Origin: Defluviicoccus sp046348835
Lineage (GTDB): Bacteria; Pseudomonadota; Alphaproteobacteria; Rhodospirillales; Defluviicoccaceae
Reading direction: 5' to 3'
DNA length: 64,000 nucleotides
NCBI GenBank assembly: GCA_046348835.1
Contig: JAXMDM010000002.1
Span: forward strand, 744,001-808,000
In this document: positions 42,667 to 51,804 of the stretch, one piece after another
How positions within the stretch are numbered: position 1 is the first letter of the stretch
Layout: each line of letters starts with the position of its first letter
Translations under genes and position numbers: made by a program
The notes under the pieces: generated by a model
What the model was told of the DNA's origin: nothing
The model's database searches: none
What the model saw: only the letters and a program-made list of their open reading frames with translations

Positions 42667-45267
42667 TCAATCGCTGCGGAGAAAGGCGCGGCTTGCCCGG
42701 CCGAGCTTCCGCCAGGTGGCGGCGAAGCCGATCGTCAGGGTGAGGCCGACACCGAGTGCCAGGGTGATCGCCACCGTCGCCCCATCGAGGGTCCAGGTGA
42801 AGTCCATCAGGTAGCGGGTCACCGCCCAGGCCACGGCGATTCCCAGTCCGGCCGCGATGATCCCGGTGACGAAGCCGAGGAGGCCGTATTCCACCGCGTA
42901 AATGGCGGCGATGCGGCCGCGGGTGGCCCCCAGGACCTTGAACAGCACCGCCTCGAAGGCGCGGGTCTGGCGATCGGCGGCGATGGCGCCGGCGAGGACG
43001 AGACCGCCGGCGACGATGGTGACCAGGGCCGCGGCGCGCACCCCCCAGCCGATCTTGGTCATCACCTGGGTGACCGCCTCGATGGCGTCGCGGGTGCGGA
43101 TGGCGGTGACGTTGCTGAACTCACGGGCGATCGCCGCCGACAGCCGCGGCTCGGCCTCGGCCGGCGCGGTGACCGCGGCGATGTGGGTCAGCGGCGCGCC
43201 TTCCAGGATACCGGGGGAAAAGATGATGGCGAAGTCGAACGGCACCGCCCGCCACTCGATCTGCCGCAACGAGGCGATGGTCGCCTCGATGTCGCGACCG
43301 AGGATGTTGATGGTCATTCTGTCGCCGACGCCGAGGCCGAAGCCGGCGGCCAGCTTGGCGTCCAGCGAGATCAGCGGCGGACCGGCGTAGTCGGCGGGCC
43401 ACCAGGACCCGGCGGTGATCTTGGCGTCGGCGGGCGGCAGCGCCGAGAAGGTCAGCGCCCGGTCGGCGCGCACCGCCCACATCGCCTCGGGCGCGATCGT
43501 CGCCGTTTCCACCGGTTCGTCGCCGAGGCGCACGATCCGCCCGCGCAGCGACGGCACCCGCTTCAACTCGCCCACGCCCGGCACCGCGGCGACGGCGGCA
43601 TCGAAGGCGGCGGCCTGGTCCTCGCGGATGTCGATGAAAAAGAAGGCCGGGACCGTCTCCGGCAGCCGCTCGCCGATCTGGGTGCGGAGATTGCCGTCGA
43701 TCAGGGCCACCGCCACCAGCACCGTCAGTCCCGCCCCCAGCGAGGTCACCACCGTCGCCGTCGGTGCCCGCGGTCGGTGCAGGGCATCGACGGCGATGCG
43801 GACGACGGCGTGAGGCGCCCGGGGGGCCCGCCTGGCCGCGGCGGCAAGTCCCATGGCAGCGAAACGGAGGACGGCAAGAACGGCGATGGCGCCAGCGACG
43901 AAGAGGGCGCCGAAGAGAGGATCGGTGGCGGTGGCGATGGTGAGCGCCGCCAGGGCCAGGGCGACGGCCGCCGTGGCCGCCAGCCAGCCGCCGGTGGGTC
44001 GGCCGCCGATCCGCACCACCCCCCGGCGGAAGAGATTGGCCGCCGGCACCGAACGCGCCGCGCCCAGCGGCCACAGGGAGAAGGCGAGGGCGGTGAGCAT
44101 GCCGAGGAGGGCGGCGACCGCCAGTGCACCCGGAAAGATCCCGAAACTGATGCGCACCGGCAACAGATTCTCGATCAGGCCGAAGACGGCGAGCGGCAGC
44201 AGGCTGCCGACGGCGAGGCCGATGCCGGTGCCGAATGCGGCGAGGACGAGGATCTGCAGGAGATAGGTGGCGACCACCAGCCGCGCCGACGCCCCCATAC
44301 ATTTCAGGGTGGCGATGGTCCCGGTCTTGCCGTCCAGGTAGCTGCGCACCGCATTGGCGACGCCGAGGCCGCCGATCAACAACGCGGTCAGGCCGGCAAA
44401 CCCCAGGAACATGCCCAGCCGCTGGACGAATCGGTCGATGCCGGGGGCGGCCTCGGCCGGATCGCGGATCTGCCAGCCATTCTCCGGAAAAGCGGCGCGG
44501 GCGGCGGCCATCCAGTCGGCGGACGGCTCGCCGGGTGGCAGCAGGACCCGAGTGGCGTGGCGCACAAGGCTGCCCGGCTGGACCAAGCCGGTGGACGCCA
44601 GGGCGTCCAGGGAGACCATAAGCCGCGGGCCGAAGGCGGCGACGCTGGCGATGCGGTCGGGCTCGCGGAGGATGAGGGCGCGCAGCTCAAAAGTGGCGTC
44701 GCCGACGGTGATCCGCTCGCCCGGGTGGACGCCGAGGCGATCGGCCAGCGCCGCTTCGGCGAGCGCGCCCGGGATGCCGTCGATGGGTGCCAGCAATTGC
44801 TGCAGGTCCCCAGGGGACCGTTTCTCAGGGGACGGTTTCCCAGGGGACGACCCCCCAGGGGACGACAGCTCGACATGGCCGAGCAGGGGGTAGGCGCCGT
44901 CGACGGCCTTAAGCTCGGCCATGGTCGCCCGGCTGGCGGCGTCTCCGGGGGTGTCGCCGGCCGCATCTTCCGTCGGCCGGGCCATCACCCGCATCTCGAC
45001 GATCTGCGAGGTTGCCCCTGCGTGGTCGAGCAGCCAGGCCGCCTCCTTGGTGGACGGCAGGCGCTGGACCAGGCGCACCTCGACGTCGCCGCCGAGGAGC
45101 TGACGGGCATCGTTGACCAGCGTCCGGTTCACCGCGTCGCCGACGCTGATCACCGCGGCGATGGCGGCGACGCCCAGGGTCAGGGAGGCGAGGAAGATGC
45201 GAAATCCGGCGATCCCGCCCCGCAGTTCGCGCCGGGCGAGCCGCCAGGCGAGGACCAGTTCGCGCAT
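42667..45267 (-). CDS. ybbP: YbbP-type FtsX-like ABC transporter permease
   Basis: This is an 866-aa permease with an N-terminal transmembrane helix, a large periplasmic MacB-PCD domain (about 30-250) and two FtsX domains: GFAGLTALLIGGLGVANAVR onward, and a C-terminal one with VRAAALVTIVAGGLVLAGAI. With the adjacent ATPase it forms a YbbAP-type complex, probably handling lipid or envelope components. The first periplasmic domain contains four 5-residue Ser-Pro repeats (about 133-153) encoded by a 15-nt minisatellite. The tesA-type esterase gene is divergent from ybbA, the usual context. Confidence 0.88.
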   Translation of the reverse strand: MRELVLAWRLARRELRGGIAGFRIFLASLTLGVAAIAAVISVGDAVNRTLVNDARQLLGGDVEVRLVQRLPSTKEAAWLLDHAGATSQIVEMRVMARPTEDAAGDTPGDAASRATMAELKAVDGAYPLLGHVELSSPGGSSPGKPSPEKRSPGDLQQLLAPIDGIPGALAEAALADRLGVHPGERITVGDATFELRALILREPDRIASVAAFGPRLMVSLDALASTGLVQPGSLVRHATRVLLPPGEPSADWMAAARAAFPENGWQIRDPAEAAPGIDRFVQRLGMFLGFAGLTALLIGGLGVANAVRSYLDGKTGTIATLKCMGASARLVVATYLLQILVLAAFGTGIGLAVGSLLPLAVFGLIENLLPVRISFGIFPGALAVAALLGMLTALAFSLWPLGAARSVPAANLFRRGVVRIGGRPTGGWLAATAAVALALAALTIATATDPLFGALFVAGAIAVLAVLRFAAMGLAAAARRAPRAPHAVVRIAVDALHRPRAPTATVVTSLGAGLTVLVAVALIDGNLRTQIGERLPETVPAFFFIDIREDQAAAFDAAVAAVPGVGELKRVPSLRGRIVRLGDEPVETATIAPEAMWAVRADRALTFSALPPADAKITAGSWWPADYAGPPLISLDAKLAAGFGLGVGDRMTINILGRDIEATIASLRQIEWRAVPFDFAIIFSPGILEGAPLTHIAAVTAPAEAEPRLSAAIAREFSNVTAIRTRDAIEAVTQVMTKIGWGVRAAALVTIVAGGLVLAGAIAADRQTRAFEAVLFKVLGATRGRIAAIYAVEYGLLGFVTGIIAAGLGIAVAWAVTRYLMDFTWTLDGATVAITLALGVGLTLTIGFAATWRKLGRASRAFLRSD
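44808..44867. repeat. Four tandem 15-nt repeats inside ybbP
   Basis: Four consecutive 15-nt units with the core CCAGGGGACGRYN (44808-44822, 44823-44837, 44838-44852, 44853-44867) encode SSPGG-SSPGK-PSPEK-RSPGD. Copy-number change would keep frame. Confidence 0.88.
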
Positions 45268-45275
45268 GGGCTCGC

Positions 45276-46064
45276 TTATCCCTTCGCCCGAACCAGGGCG
45301 GGGCGACCGAGCCGCCGGTCGTCATGAATGCGGCCGTCGCGGATCTCGATGATCCGATCGCAGGCCTCGGCCAGGGCCGGATCGTGGGTGATCAGGAGCA
45401 AGGTGGCGCCGCGCCGCCGCTGGAGGTCGAACAGGAGGTCGATCACCTGGCTCCCGGTGGCGCCGTCGAGATTGCCGGTGGGCTCGTCGGCCAAAAGAAG
45501 TCCGGGCGCGGCGACGAAGGCGCGGGCGAGCGCCACCCGCTGCTGCTCGCCGCCGGAGAGTTGGGCCGGATAATGGCGCAGCCGGCCGGCGAGCCCCACC
45601 TGGGCGAGGGAGTCCCGGGCGCGGGCGAAGGCATCGTCGGCGCCGCCCAGTTCCAGCGGCAAGGCGACATTTTCTTCGGCGGTCATGGTTGGGATGAGGT
45701 GGAAGTTTTGGAAAACGATGCCGACATGATCCCGGCGGAAACGGACCAGCGCATCCTCGTCGAGGGCGCCGAGATCGTGGCCGGCGATGCGGACCCGGCC
45801 CCGGGTCGGCCGCTCCAGGCCGGCGATCACCATCAGCAGGCTGGTCTTGCCGGACCCGGAAGGGCCCACCAGGCCAACCGCTTCTCCGGGCGCGAGGCTG
45901 GCGTCGATGCCGCGCAGGATGGCGACCGAGCCGGCCGAGCTGGAGAGACTCAGGTGGACATCCGAAAGCTCTATGGCTGGTTTGGGGGCTGGTTCGGGAG
46001 GGGGAATTGGGGAGATCAATGGCGAGCCTTCGGTGTAATCCGCGAGGAGGTGTCTGCAGCCCAT
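45276..46064 (-). CDS. ybbA: YbbA-type ABC transporter ATPase
   Basis: This is a 262-aa ATPase of the LolD/MacB/YbbA group with Walker A LVGPSGSGKTSLLMVIAG, signature LSGGEQQRVALARAFVAAPG, Walker B LLLADEPTGNLDGATG and H-loop TLLLITHDPALAEACDR. It pairs with the FtsX-like permease 8 bp downstream. ATG 46064 adds a Pro-rich N-terminus; later starts are possible. It is divergent from the tesA-like gene with only 44 bp between starts. Confidence 0.88.
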   Translation of the reverse strand: MGCRHLLADYTEGSPLISPIPPPEPAPKPAIELSDVHLSLSSSAGSVAILRGIDASLAPGEAVGLVGPSGSGKTSLLMVIAGLERPTRGRVRIAGHDLGALDEDALVRFRRDHVGIVFQNFHLIPTMTAEENVALPLELGGADDAFARARDSLAQVGLAGRLRHYPAQLSGGEQQRVALARAFVAAPGLLLADEPTGNLDGATGSQVIDLLFDLQRRRGATLLLITHDPALAEACDRIIEIRDGRIHDDRRLGRPALVRAKG

Positions 46065-46108
46065 ATGGACCGGCGGGGAGGTTAATCAATGCGGCAACGG
46101 AAGCGCTG

Positions 46109-46765
46109 ATGGGAACGCTGGCTATTGTTTTCTCCGCCGTCGCGGTTCTCGCGTTGGCGGCGCCGGCCCGCGCCGCAGACCCGTTGCGGGTCCTCGTCCT
46201 CGGCGACAGCCTGACCGCCGGCTACGGTCTGCCCCGCAACGAGGGGTTCACCGTCCGCCTGCAGCGAGCCCTCGCCGCGGAAGGCCTGAACGTGGATGTC
46301 ATCAACGGCGGCGTTTCCGGCGACACCAGCGCCGGCGGCCGGGCGCGCCTGGCGTGGACGCTCGGCAACACCAAGGCGGACGAGCCGGATGCGGTGATCG
46401 TGGAACTGGGCGCCAACGACGGCCTGCGCGGCGTCGATCCCGAGATCACCTACCGCAACCTCGACGCCATCCTGAGCGAACTGGCGCGGCGAAATCTTCC
46501 GGTGCTGCTCACCGGCATGTATGCGCCGCCCAACTACGGCGCCGACTACGGCCGTCGCTTCGCCGCCGTCTATACCCGGCTCGCCGCGGCGTATCGCGTT
46601 CCCTTCTACACCTTCTTCCTCGACGGGGTGGCGGGCAATGCCGCCCTCAACCAGGCGGACGGCGTCCATCCCAATGCCGCCGGCGTCGACGAGATCGTTC
46701 GCCGGATCACCCCCGCCGTCGCCGCCTTCGTCCGCAGCGTCGGCGAGCGGCAGAAGCCGCAATAG
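46109..46765 (+). CDS. tesA: TesA-type arylesterase / lysophospholipase, SGNH family
   Basis: This 218-aa SGNH hydrolase has a signal peptide (AIVFSAVAVLALAAPARAA) and all four blocks: GDSLTAGYGL (Ser), INGGVSGDTSAGG, VIVELGANDGLRG, and QADGVHPNAAG (Asp/His). It is periplasmic and should hydrolyse acyl esters, thioesters or lysophospholipids. GGAAG precedes ATG 46109. It is divergently paired with ybbA-ybbP, as in many proteobacteria. Confidence 0.9.
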   Translation: MGTLAIVFSAVAVLALAAPARAADPLRVLVLGDSLTAGYGLPRNEGFTVRLQRALAAEGLNVDVINGGVSGDTSAGGRARLAWTLGNTKADEPDAVIVELGANDGLRGVDPEITYRNLDAILSELARRNLPVLLTGMYAPPNYGADYGRRFAAVYTRLAAAYRVPFYTFFLDGVAGNAALNQADGVHPNAAGVDEIVRRITPAVAAFVRSVGERQKPQ

Positions 46766-46778
46766 CGGCGCGGCCCGA

Positions 46779-49079
46779 TCAGGGCTTCAGGGTCATCGTG
46801 ATCGGGAACTCGCGGCGGATCGTCTCCGGCCGCAGCGGCATGCGGATGTAGCGGCGCTCCTGCCACAGATCGAGCTGATCGAGGAAGTTGACGCTGCCGA
46901 TCCAGCCGTCCTGGCCCCCCAGCAGGGTGAACCAGTTGGCGTCCGGATCGGAGAGATCGGAGATATGGCGGGCCATGGAGCCGAAGGACGCGGTGTGCCG
47001 GCTGTTGACCATGCCATGCGACATTTTCATCGGCGTCTGCCGGGAGCCGCCGACCGGTAGATCCTTGATGACGAAGACGCGGCCGAGGACGGGAATGCGG
47101 GTCAGCGAGGTGCCCACCTGCAGCCGGTGCATGTCGCCCCAGGTGGGGAAGCGGGCCGCATCCTTGGCGCCGCGGGCGAGCGCGGTGGCGAGCAGGGTCC
47201 GGCGCGCCGGCTCGTCCCGTTCGCGCAGATCGGGCACGAGGAAGGTGGTCAGGTAGCTCCACTGGCTGTAGAGCTCCGGCAGGTCGGTCGCTTTACGGGC
47301 CCCGTAGATGCCGAGAACGAGGTGGTAGAGGAAGGTCTCGAAGGCGACCGCTCCCGCCGATTCCGTGGCGTAGTCGCCGTCCCAGGTCTTGAGGCGGCGG
47401 ACGAACCTCTCCTCGCCCAGGTCGGGGAGACGGTCGATCTCGGCCAGCAGCCGGTCGAGCAGACGCTTGGCATCGACCGCCATGGTATCGGTCTGCAGCT
47501 TTTCCAGGTCGGCTACGGTCAGCTTCGGCTTGGATTCCAGGACGTCGTACAGCCGATAGACCCGGTCGTCGGTGCCGAAGGTGAAGCCGATCGGCACGTC
47601 CGTCCCTCTCGGCTGATCATTGGCGGACGCGATCACGCCCCGCTCCGGGTTGAGGACGTACGGCAGGTCGAACGTCGTGGCGAATTTCGTCCAGTGGGTG
47701 GCGGGATCGGCGGCGTCGAGGACGGGATCGTCCTTGGGGAAGCCGGGGCGGATCGGCTGCGTCACCGCCATCAGCGAGCCGATGTTGCCGTTGACGTCGG
47801 CGAACAGCATGTTCTGCCCGGACACCCCGTAGCCGGCGAAGGCATTGCGGAACTCGTCCGGGGTACGGGCGCGGGCGGCGTCCAGCAGCACGGTGAACTC
47901 GTCGGTGCCCTCGTAGCCGACCCAGCGCAGGGCGATCGGCGCCGGATTGGCCATCTTGACGATCTTGGCGTCGGAGATGACCGGCCCGAAGGGCGAGGTG
48001 CGCAGCGGGCGCCGGGTATCACGGCCGAAGCGGCTGCGGATCACCGTCTCCTTGCTGGTGATCTGATCGGGGGGGATGCGCGACAGGTCGTAAAGGTCGC
48101 TCGACGCGGCGCGCATGTTGGTGCCGCCCCAGGCGAGATCGGGATTGCGGCCGAGACCGAACACCGGCAGGCCGACGATGGTCAGGCCGACGACGTTGAA
48201 CGACGGCGAGCGCAGGCCGAGCAGTACCCACAGGTTGGGCAGCGACAGCCCCAGGTGCGGATCGCTGGCGATGAGCGCCCCGCCGCTGGCGCTGTGCTCC
48301 GGAGACACGACCATGCTGTTGCTGCCGATGCGACCGGCGCCCAGCATCAGGTCCTCGAACTCGCCTTGCTGGTTGCGGGGATGGCCGCTGACGGTGGGCA
48401 GCTCGCCGGCGGCGAGGGTCCGGTTCCACAGCTCGGCGAAGCCAGGGCGGCCACGCTCGGCGAGGAGCGGGAAGTAGGTGAGCCAGGTGAAGTCGGTGGC
48501 GGCGAAGCGGCTGCCGACGAGAATGTCGTGGAAGTCGTAGCGCTCCGGCTGCATCCCCAGCACGGCGAATTCGGGCGGCAGTTCGGTCAAACGGTCCTGA
48601 TACGCATTCAGCCCCTCGATATAGGCGTCGATCCACGCCCGGGTCGTCTCCGGCAGCCGGGCGGCGACGGCATCGGCACCGCGGCCGTAATCCAGGATGC
48701 GGATGACATGGTCGAAATCACGGCCGAAGGGGCCGACCAGCTCCGACAGCCGGCCGTGGAAGAAGCGCTTGAACAGGGCGATTTGGGCGCCGCGCAGGTG
48801 CGCATGGACGAGGCCCAGCGCCACCGCGGCGTCGTGCTCGGTCTCCGCCTCGATGAACGGCACCTGGTGCGAATTCCAGCGGATCACCAGCGACCGCTCC
48901 AGCGGCAGCCCCTCGGTCGGGAAGGCGGCCAGACGCTCTTCCAGCGACACCGGCCGTGGCCGGACGGCGGCGAGGAGGCTGCGCAGCAGATTGGGTTGGC
49001 GGCGGTCGTCGCCTGCGGAGGGATGGGGGGAGCCGGCTGGCTTGGGTGTAGGCGACGGGTCGGCGTTCATCGGTCTCAT
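46779..49079 (-). CDS. Penicillin acylase family (Ntn-hydrolase) protein
   Basis: This 766-aa protein has the acylase fold. The N-terminal alpha-chain region is VIRWNSHQVPFIEAETEHDA and ALGLVHAHLRGAQ. The maturation site is AGRIGSNSMVVSPEHSASGG, where the first Ser after Gly is the expected nucleophile (about residue 250). NMLFADVNGNIGSLMAVTQP and the C-terminal SHGMVNSRHTASFGSMARH follow. No clear signal peptide is visible, unlike most periplasmic acylases. The Trp usual after the nucleophile pair is replaced. It may cleave acyl-homoserine lactones or other amides. AAGGGGAG precedes the ATG. Confidence 0.82.
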   Translation of the reverse strand: MRPMNADPSPTPKPAGSPHPSAGDDRRQPNLLRSLLAAVRPRPVSLEERLAAFPTEGLPLERSLVIRWNSHQVPFIEAETEHDAAVALGLVHAHLRGAQIALFKRFFHGRLSELVGPFGRDFDHVIRILDYGRGADAVAARLPETTRAWIDAYIEGLNAYQDRLTELPPEFAVLGMQPERYDFHDILVGSRFAATDFTWLTYFPLLAERGRPGFAELWNRTLAAGELPTVSGHPRNQQGEFEDLMLGAGRIGSNSMVVSPEHSASGGALIASDPHLGLSLPNLWVLLGLRSPSFNVVGLTIVGLPVFGLGRNPDLAWGGTNMRAASSDLYDLSRIPPDQITSKETVIRSRFGRDTRRPLRTSPFGPVISDAKIVKMANPAPIALRWVGYEGTDEFTVLLDAARARTPDEFRNAFAGYGVSGQNMLFADVNGNIGSLMAVTQPIRPGFPKDDPVLDAADPATHWTKFATTFDLPYVLNPERGVIASANDQPRGTDVPIGFTFGTDDRVYRLYDVLESKPKLTVADLEKLQTDTMAVDAKRLLDRLLAEIDRLPDLGEERFVRRLKTWDGDYATESAGAVAFETFLYHLVLGIYGARKATDLPELYSQWSYLTTFLVPDLRERDEPARRTLLATALARGAKDAARFPTWGDMHRLQVGTSLTRIPVLGRVFVIKDLPVGGSRQTPMKMSHGMVNSRHTASFGSMARHISDLSDPDANWFTLLGGQDGWIGSVNFLDQLDLWQERRYIRMPLRPETIRREFPITMTLKP

Positions 49080-49217
49080 CCACTCCCCTTGCGGGGCATG
49101 GCCGCCGTTCGAGGGCTTGCTTACGGGCGGCTGGAATAACGGGTCGGCGGCGTTGGCCGCCGGTAACCCGCAACGGCCGCGGCGACGAAGGGAGAACGCC
49201 GCGGCGCGCTCCTTCTA

Positions 49218-50081
49218 TCAGGCTTGCCCCCCGGCCGGAAGGGCGCCGATCGGCGCCGCGGCCAGCAGCCGGCGGACGGCGGCGCCGATGTCCGGCTCCC
49301 GCATCAGCGATTCGCCGACCAGGCAGGCGCGGACGCCCACCGCCGCCAGGCGCGCCAGATCGGCGGCGGTACTGAGGCCGCTCTCACCGACCACCAGGCG
49401 GTCGGCGGGAACGAGCGGTGCCAGAGTCTCGGTGGTGGACAGATCGACGGCGAGGGTCGCCAGATTGCGGTTGTTGATGCCGACCAGGGGCGTCTTCAGG
49501 GCCAGGGCGCGGTCCAACTCGGCACCGTCGTGCACCTCGACCAGCACGTCCATGCCGAGGTCGGTCGCCGTCGCCGCCAGCTCGCGGGCCTGCCCGTCGC
49601 CGAGGGCGGCCATGATCAGGAGGATGCAATCGGCGCCGATGGCGCGCGCCTCCAGCACCTGCCAGGGGTCGAGGATGAAATCCTTGCGCAGGACGGGGAG
49701 GGCCACCGAGTCGCGGGCGGCGACGAGATCGTCGTTGCTGCCGCGGAAGAACCGCGGTTCGGTGAGCACGGAAAGGCAGGTGGCGCCGCCGGCCGCGTAG
49801 GCGCGGGCAATCATCGCCGGATCGGCGTCGGCGCGGATCGGGCCTTTCGACGGCGACGCCCGCTTGATTTCGGCGATCAGCGCGGTACCGCCGCCACCGA
49901 TGGTCGCCTCCAGGGCGCGGCGGAATCCGCGCGGCGGCGCCTGACTGGCGGCGGCGACCTGCAGCATCGCTTCCGACGCCTCCCGCTTTGCCGCCGCCAC
50001 GTCGGCCCGGCGATCGCCGCAGATGCGGCCGAGAACCCCCGTCGCCGCCGCCGTCGCCGCCACCGGCGCCGCCGGGCTCAT
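49218..50081 (-). CDS. trpC: Indole-3-glycerol phosphate synthase
   Basis: This 287-aa TIM-barrel enzyme carries out the fourth step of tryptophan synthesis. Key parts are ALIAEIKRASPSKGPI (catalytic Glu and Lys), LSVLTEPRFFRGSNDDL, LPVLRKDFILDPWQVLEARA, LVGINNRNLATLAVDLSTTE and VVGESGLSTAADLARL. ATG 50081 overlaps the trpD stop (ATGA). It is the last gene of trpGDC. trpE lies elsewhere. Confidence 0.95.
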   Translation of the reverse strand: MSPAAPVAATAAATGVLGRICGDRRADVAAAKREASEAMLQVAAASQAPPRGFRRALEATIGGGGTALIAEIKRASPSKGPIRADADPAMIARAYAAGGATCLSVLTEPRFFRGSNDDLVAARDSVALPVLRKDFILDPWQVLEARAIGADCILLIMAALGDGQARELAATATDLGMDVLVEVHDGAELDRALALKTPLVGINNRNLATLAVDLSTTETLAPLVPADRLVVGESGLSTAADLARLAAVGVRACLVGESLMREPDIGAAVRRLLAAAPIGALPAGGQA

Positions 50082-51115
50082 GCTTCGCCGCGGGTAATGG
50101 CGACGGCGCGATCGAGGGCGGCGGCGGCAAGGCCGTCGTCGAGGGATCGGGCGCCGATCCTGACCCCGTCGCGCAGGTCGTCGGCCCTGCCGGCGACGAC
50201 GAGGGCGCCGGCGGCGTTGTAAAGGGCGGCATTGCGCAGGGCCCCCGGCTCGCCGGCCAGCATGGCGCGGATGGCCTGGGCGTTGTATGCCGCGTCGCCG
50301 CCCTTCAGTTCTTCCAGCGGAACCCGGGCCAGTCCCGCATCCTCCGGGCCGATGGAGAAGGCGCGAACGCCGTCGCCGTCGATGGCGGCGACGAACGACG
50401 GGCCGGTCAGGGTGAGTTCGTCGAGGCCGTCGGCGCCGTGCACCACCCACGCCCGCTCGCAGCCCAGCGTCGACAGCACCGACGCCATGGGCTCCACCCA
50501 CTCGCGGGCGAAGGTGCCGGTGAACTGGCGCTTCACCCCGGCGGGATTGGCGAGCGGCCCCAGCAGATTGAAGATGGTGCGGAACCCCAACTGGCCGCGC
50601 GCCGGACCGACGTGGCGCATCGCCGGATGGTAGCGGGGCGCCATCAGGAAGCCGAAGCCGGCGTCGGCGATGGCGCGGGCGACCCGGGCCGGTTCGGCCT
50701 CGATATCCATGCCCAGTGCCACCAAGACGTCGGCCGAACCGCATTTGGACGTCTGTGCCCGGTTGCCGTGCTTGGCCACCGGCACCCCGCAGCCGGCGAC
50801 GATCAGCGCCGCGGCGGTGGAGATGTTGAGCGTCCCGGACGCATCGCCGCCGGTGCCGACGATGTCGATGGCGTCGGCCGGCGCCTCCAATCGCATCGCC
50901 GCCTCGCGCATCGCCTGCACCGCGCCGGCGATCTCGTCGATGGTTTCGCCGCGCAGGCGAAGCCCCATGAGGAACGCGCCGATCTGGGCATCGGTGGCGT
51001 GGCCGGCCATGATCAGCCGGAAGGCATCGGCGCTGTCGGCGACGCCGAGGGTCTCGCCCGCCGCCACCCGGGCGAGATACGGCTTAAGAACGCCGATGTC
51101 CGGCATGCTCGCCAC
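50078..51115 (-). CDS. trpD: Anthranilate phosphoribosyltransferase
   Basis: This 345-aa enzyme transfers phosphoribose from PRPP to anthranilate. Motifs are DIVGTGGDASGTLNISTAAA, VAKHGNRAQTSKCGSADVLV, MAPRYHPAMRHVGPARGQLG, FRTIFNLLGPLANPA and VVHGADGLDELTL. It overlaps trpG at its start (32 nt) and trpC at its end (4 nt), giving tight coupling. Confidence 0.96.
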   Translation of the reverse strand: MASMPDIGVLKPYLARVAAGETLGVADSADAFRLIMAGHATDAQIGAFLMGLRLRGETIDEIAGAVQAMREAAMRLEAPADAIDIVGTGGDASGTLNISTAAALIVAGCGVPVAKHGNRAQTSKCGSADVLVALGMDIEAEPARVARAIADAGFGFLMAPRYHPAMRHVGPARGQLGFRTIFNLLGPLANPAGVKRQFTGTFAREWVEPMASVLSTLGCERAWVVHGADGLDELTLTGPSFVAAIDGDGVRAFSIGPEDAGLARVPLEELKGGDAAYNAQAIRAMLAGEPGALRNAALYNAAGALVVAGRADDLRDGVRIGARSLDDGLAAAALDRAVAITRGEA

Positions 51116-51704
51116 CGGCGTCGGCCGGCACCCGCCGGCTGGCGTCGAGGAAGTTGCGGATCAGCCGGTACCCGTGCTCGGTCTCGATGCTTTCGGGGTG
51201 GAACTGGACCCCCCAGATGGGCAGCCGGCGGTGCTCGACGCCCTGGATGACGCCGTCCTCGCTGGTGGCGGTGACGACGAGGTCGCCCGGCATGTCCTCC
51301 CCGGCAACCATCAGCGAGTGGTAGCGGGTGGCGCGGAACGGCACCGGAATACCGGCGAACAGGCCGTCGCCGCGGTGGGTAATGGTGCTGACCTTGCCGT
51401 GCATGGGCTTGGGCGCGCGGACGACCCGGCCGCCGAAGGCCTGGCCGATGGCCTGGTGACCGAGGCAGACTCCGAACAACGGCAACCGGGCGCCGGCGGC
51501 GGCGGCGATCAGGCCGAGGCAGATGCCGGCCCGGTCCGGATCGCACGGCCCGGGCGAAATGACGATGCCGTCCGGGGCCATCGCCATGATCTCGTCGACG
51601 CCCGCCGCATCGTTGCGGCGCACGACCACCTCCGCCCCCAGTTCCCCCAGGTAGTGGAACAGGTTGTAGGTGAAGCTGTCGTAGTTATCGATCAGGACAT
51701 ACAT
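51084..51704 (-). CDS. trpG: Anthranilate synthase glutamine amidotransferase subunit
   Basis: This 206-aa class I glutaminase subunit starts MYVLIDNYDSFTYNLFHYLG. The oxyanion region is IVISPGPCDPDRAGICLGLI. The nucleophile Cys is in PLFGVCLGHQAIGQAFGG, and the His/Glu are in GVQFHPESIETEHGY. It feeds ammonia to TrpE, which is not encoded here. The C-terminus overlaps trpD. Confidence 0.95.
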   Translation of the reverse strand: MYVLIDNYDSFTYNLFHYLGELGAEVVVRRNDAAGVDEIMAMAPDGIVISPGPCDPDRAGICLGLIAAAAGARLPLFGVCLGHQAIGQAFGGRVVRAPKPMHGKVSTITHRGDGLFAGIPVPFRATRYHSLMVAGEDMPGDLVVTATSEDGVIQGVEHRRLPIWGVQFHPESIETEHGYRLIRNFLDASRRVPADAGGEHAGHRRS

Positions 51705-51804
51705 GGGCGGCGGCGGTAATTCTCGTCGGCTGTGGCTGGGGCGTTGGTAGCACCGACCGGCGGTTGGCAACAAGCCCGGTTTCCCGCTCATCGGGCGCCG
51801 GTGC

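Noticed and set aside
42514..45327. Very long open frame on the strand opposite ybbP
   Set aside because: The product is Gly/Arg/Asp-rich low-complexity sequence with no motif. It mirrors codon bias of the true gene in a GC-rich genome. Similar long antisense frames at 52650-55244, 55451-57100 and 4986-7028 were rejected for the same reason.
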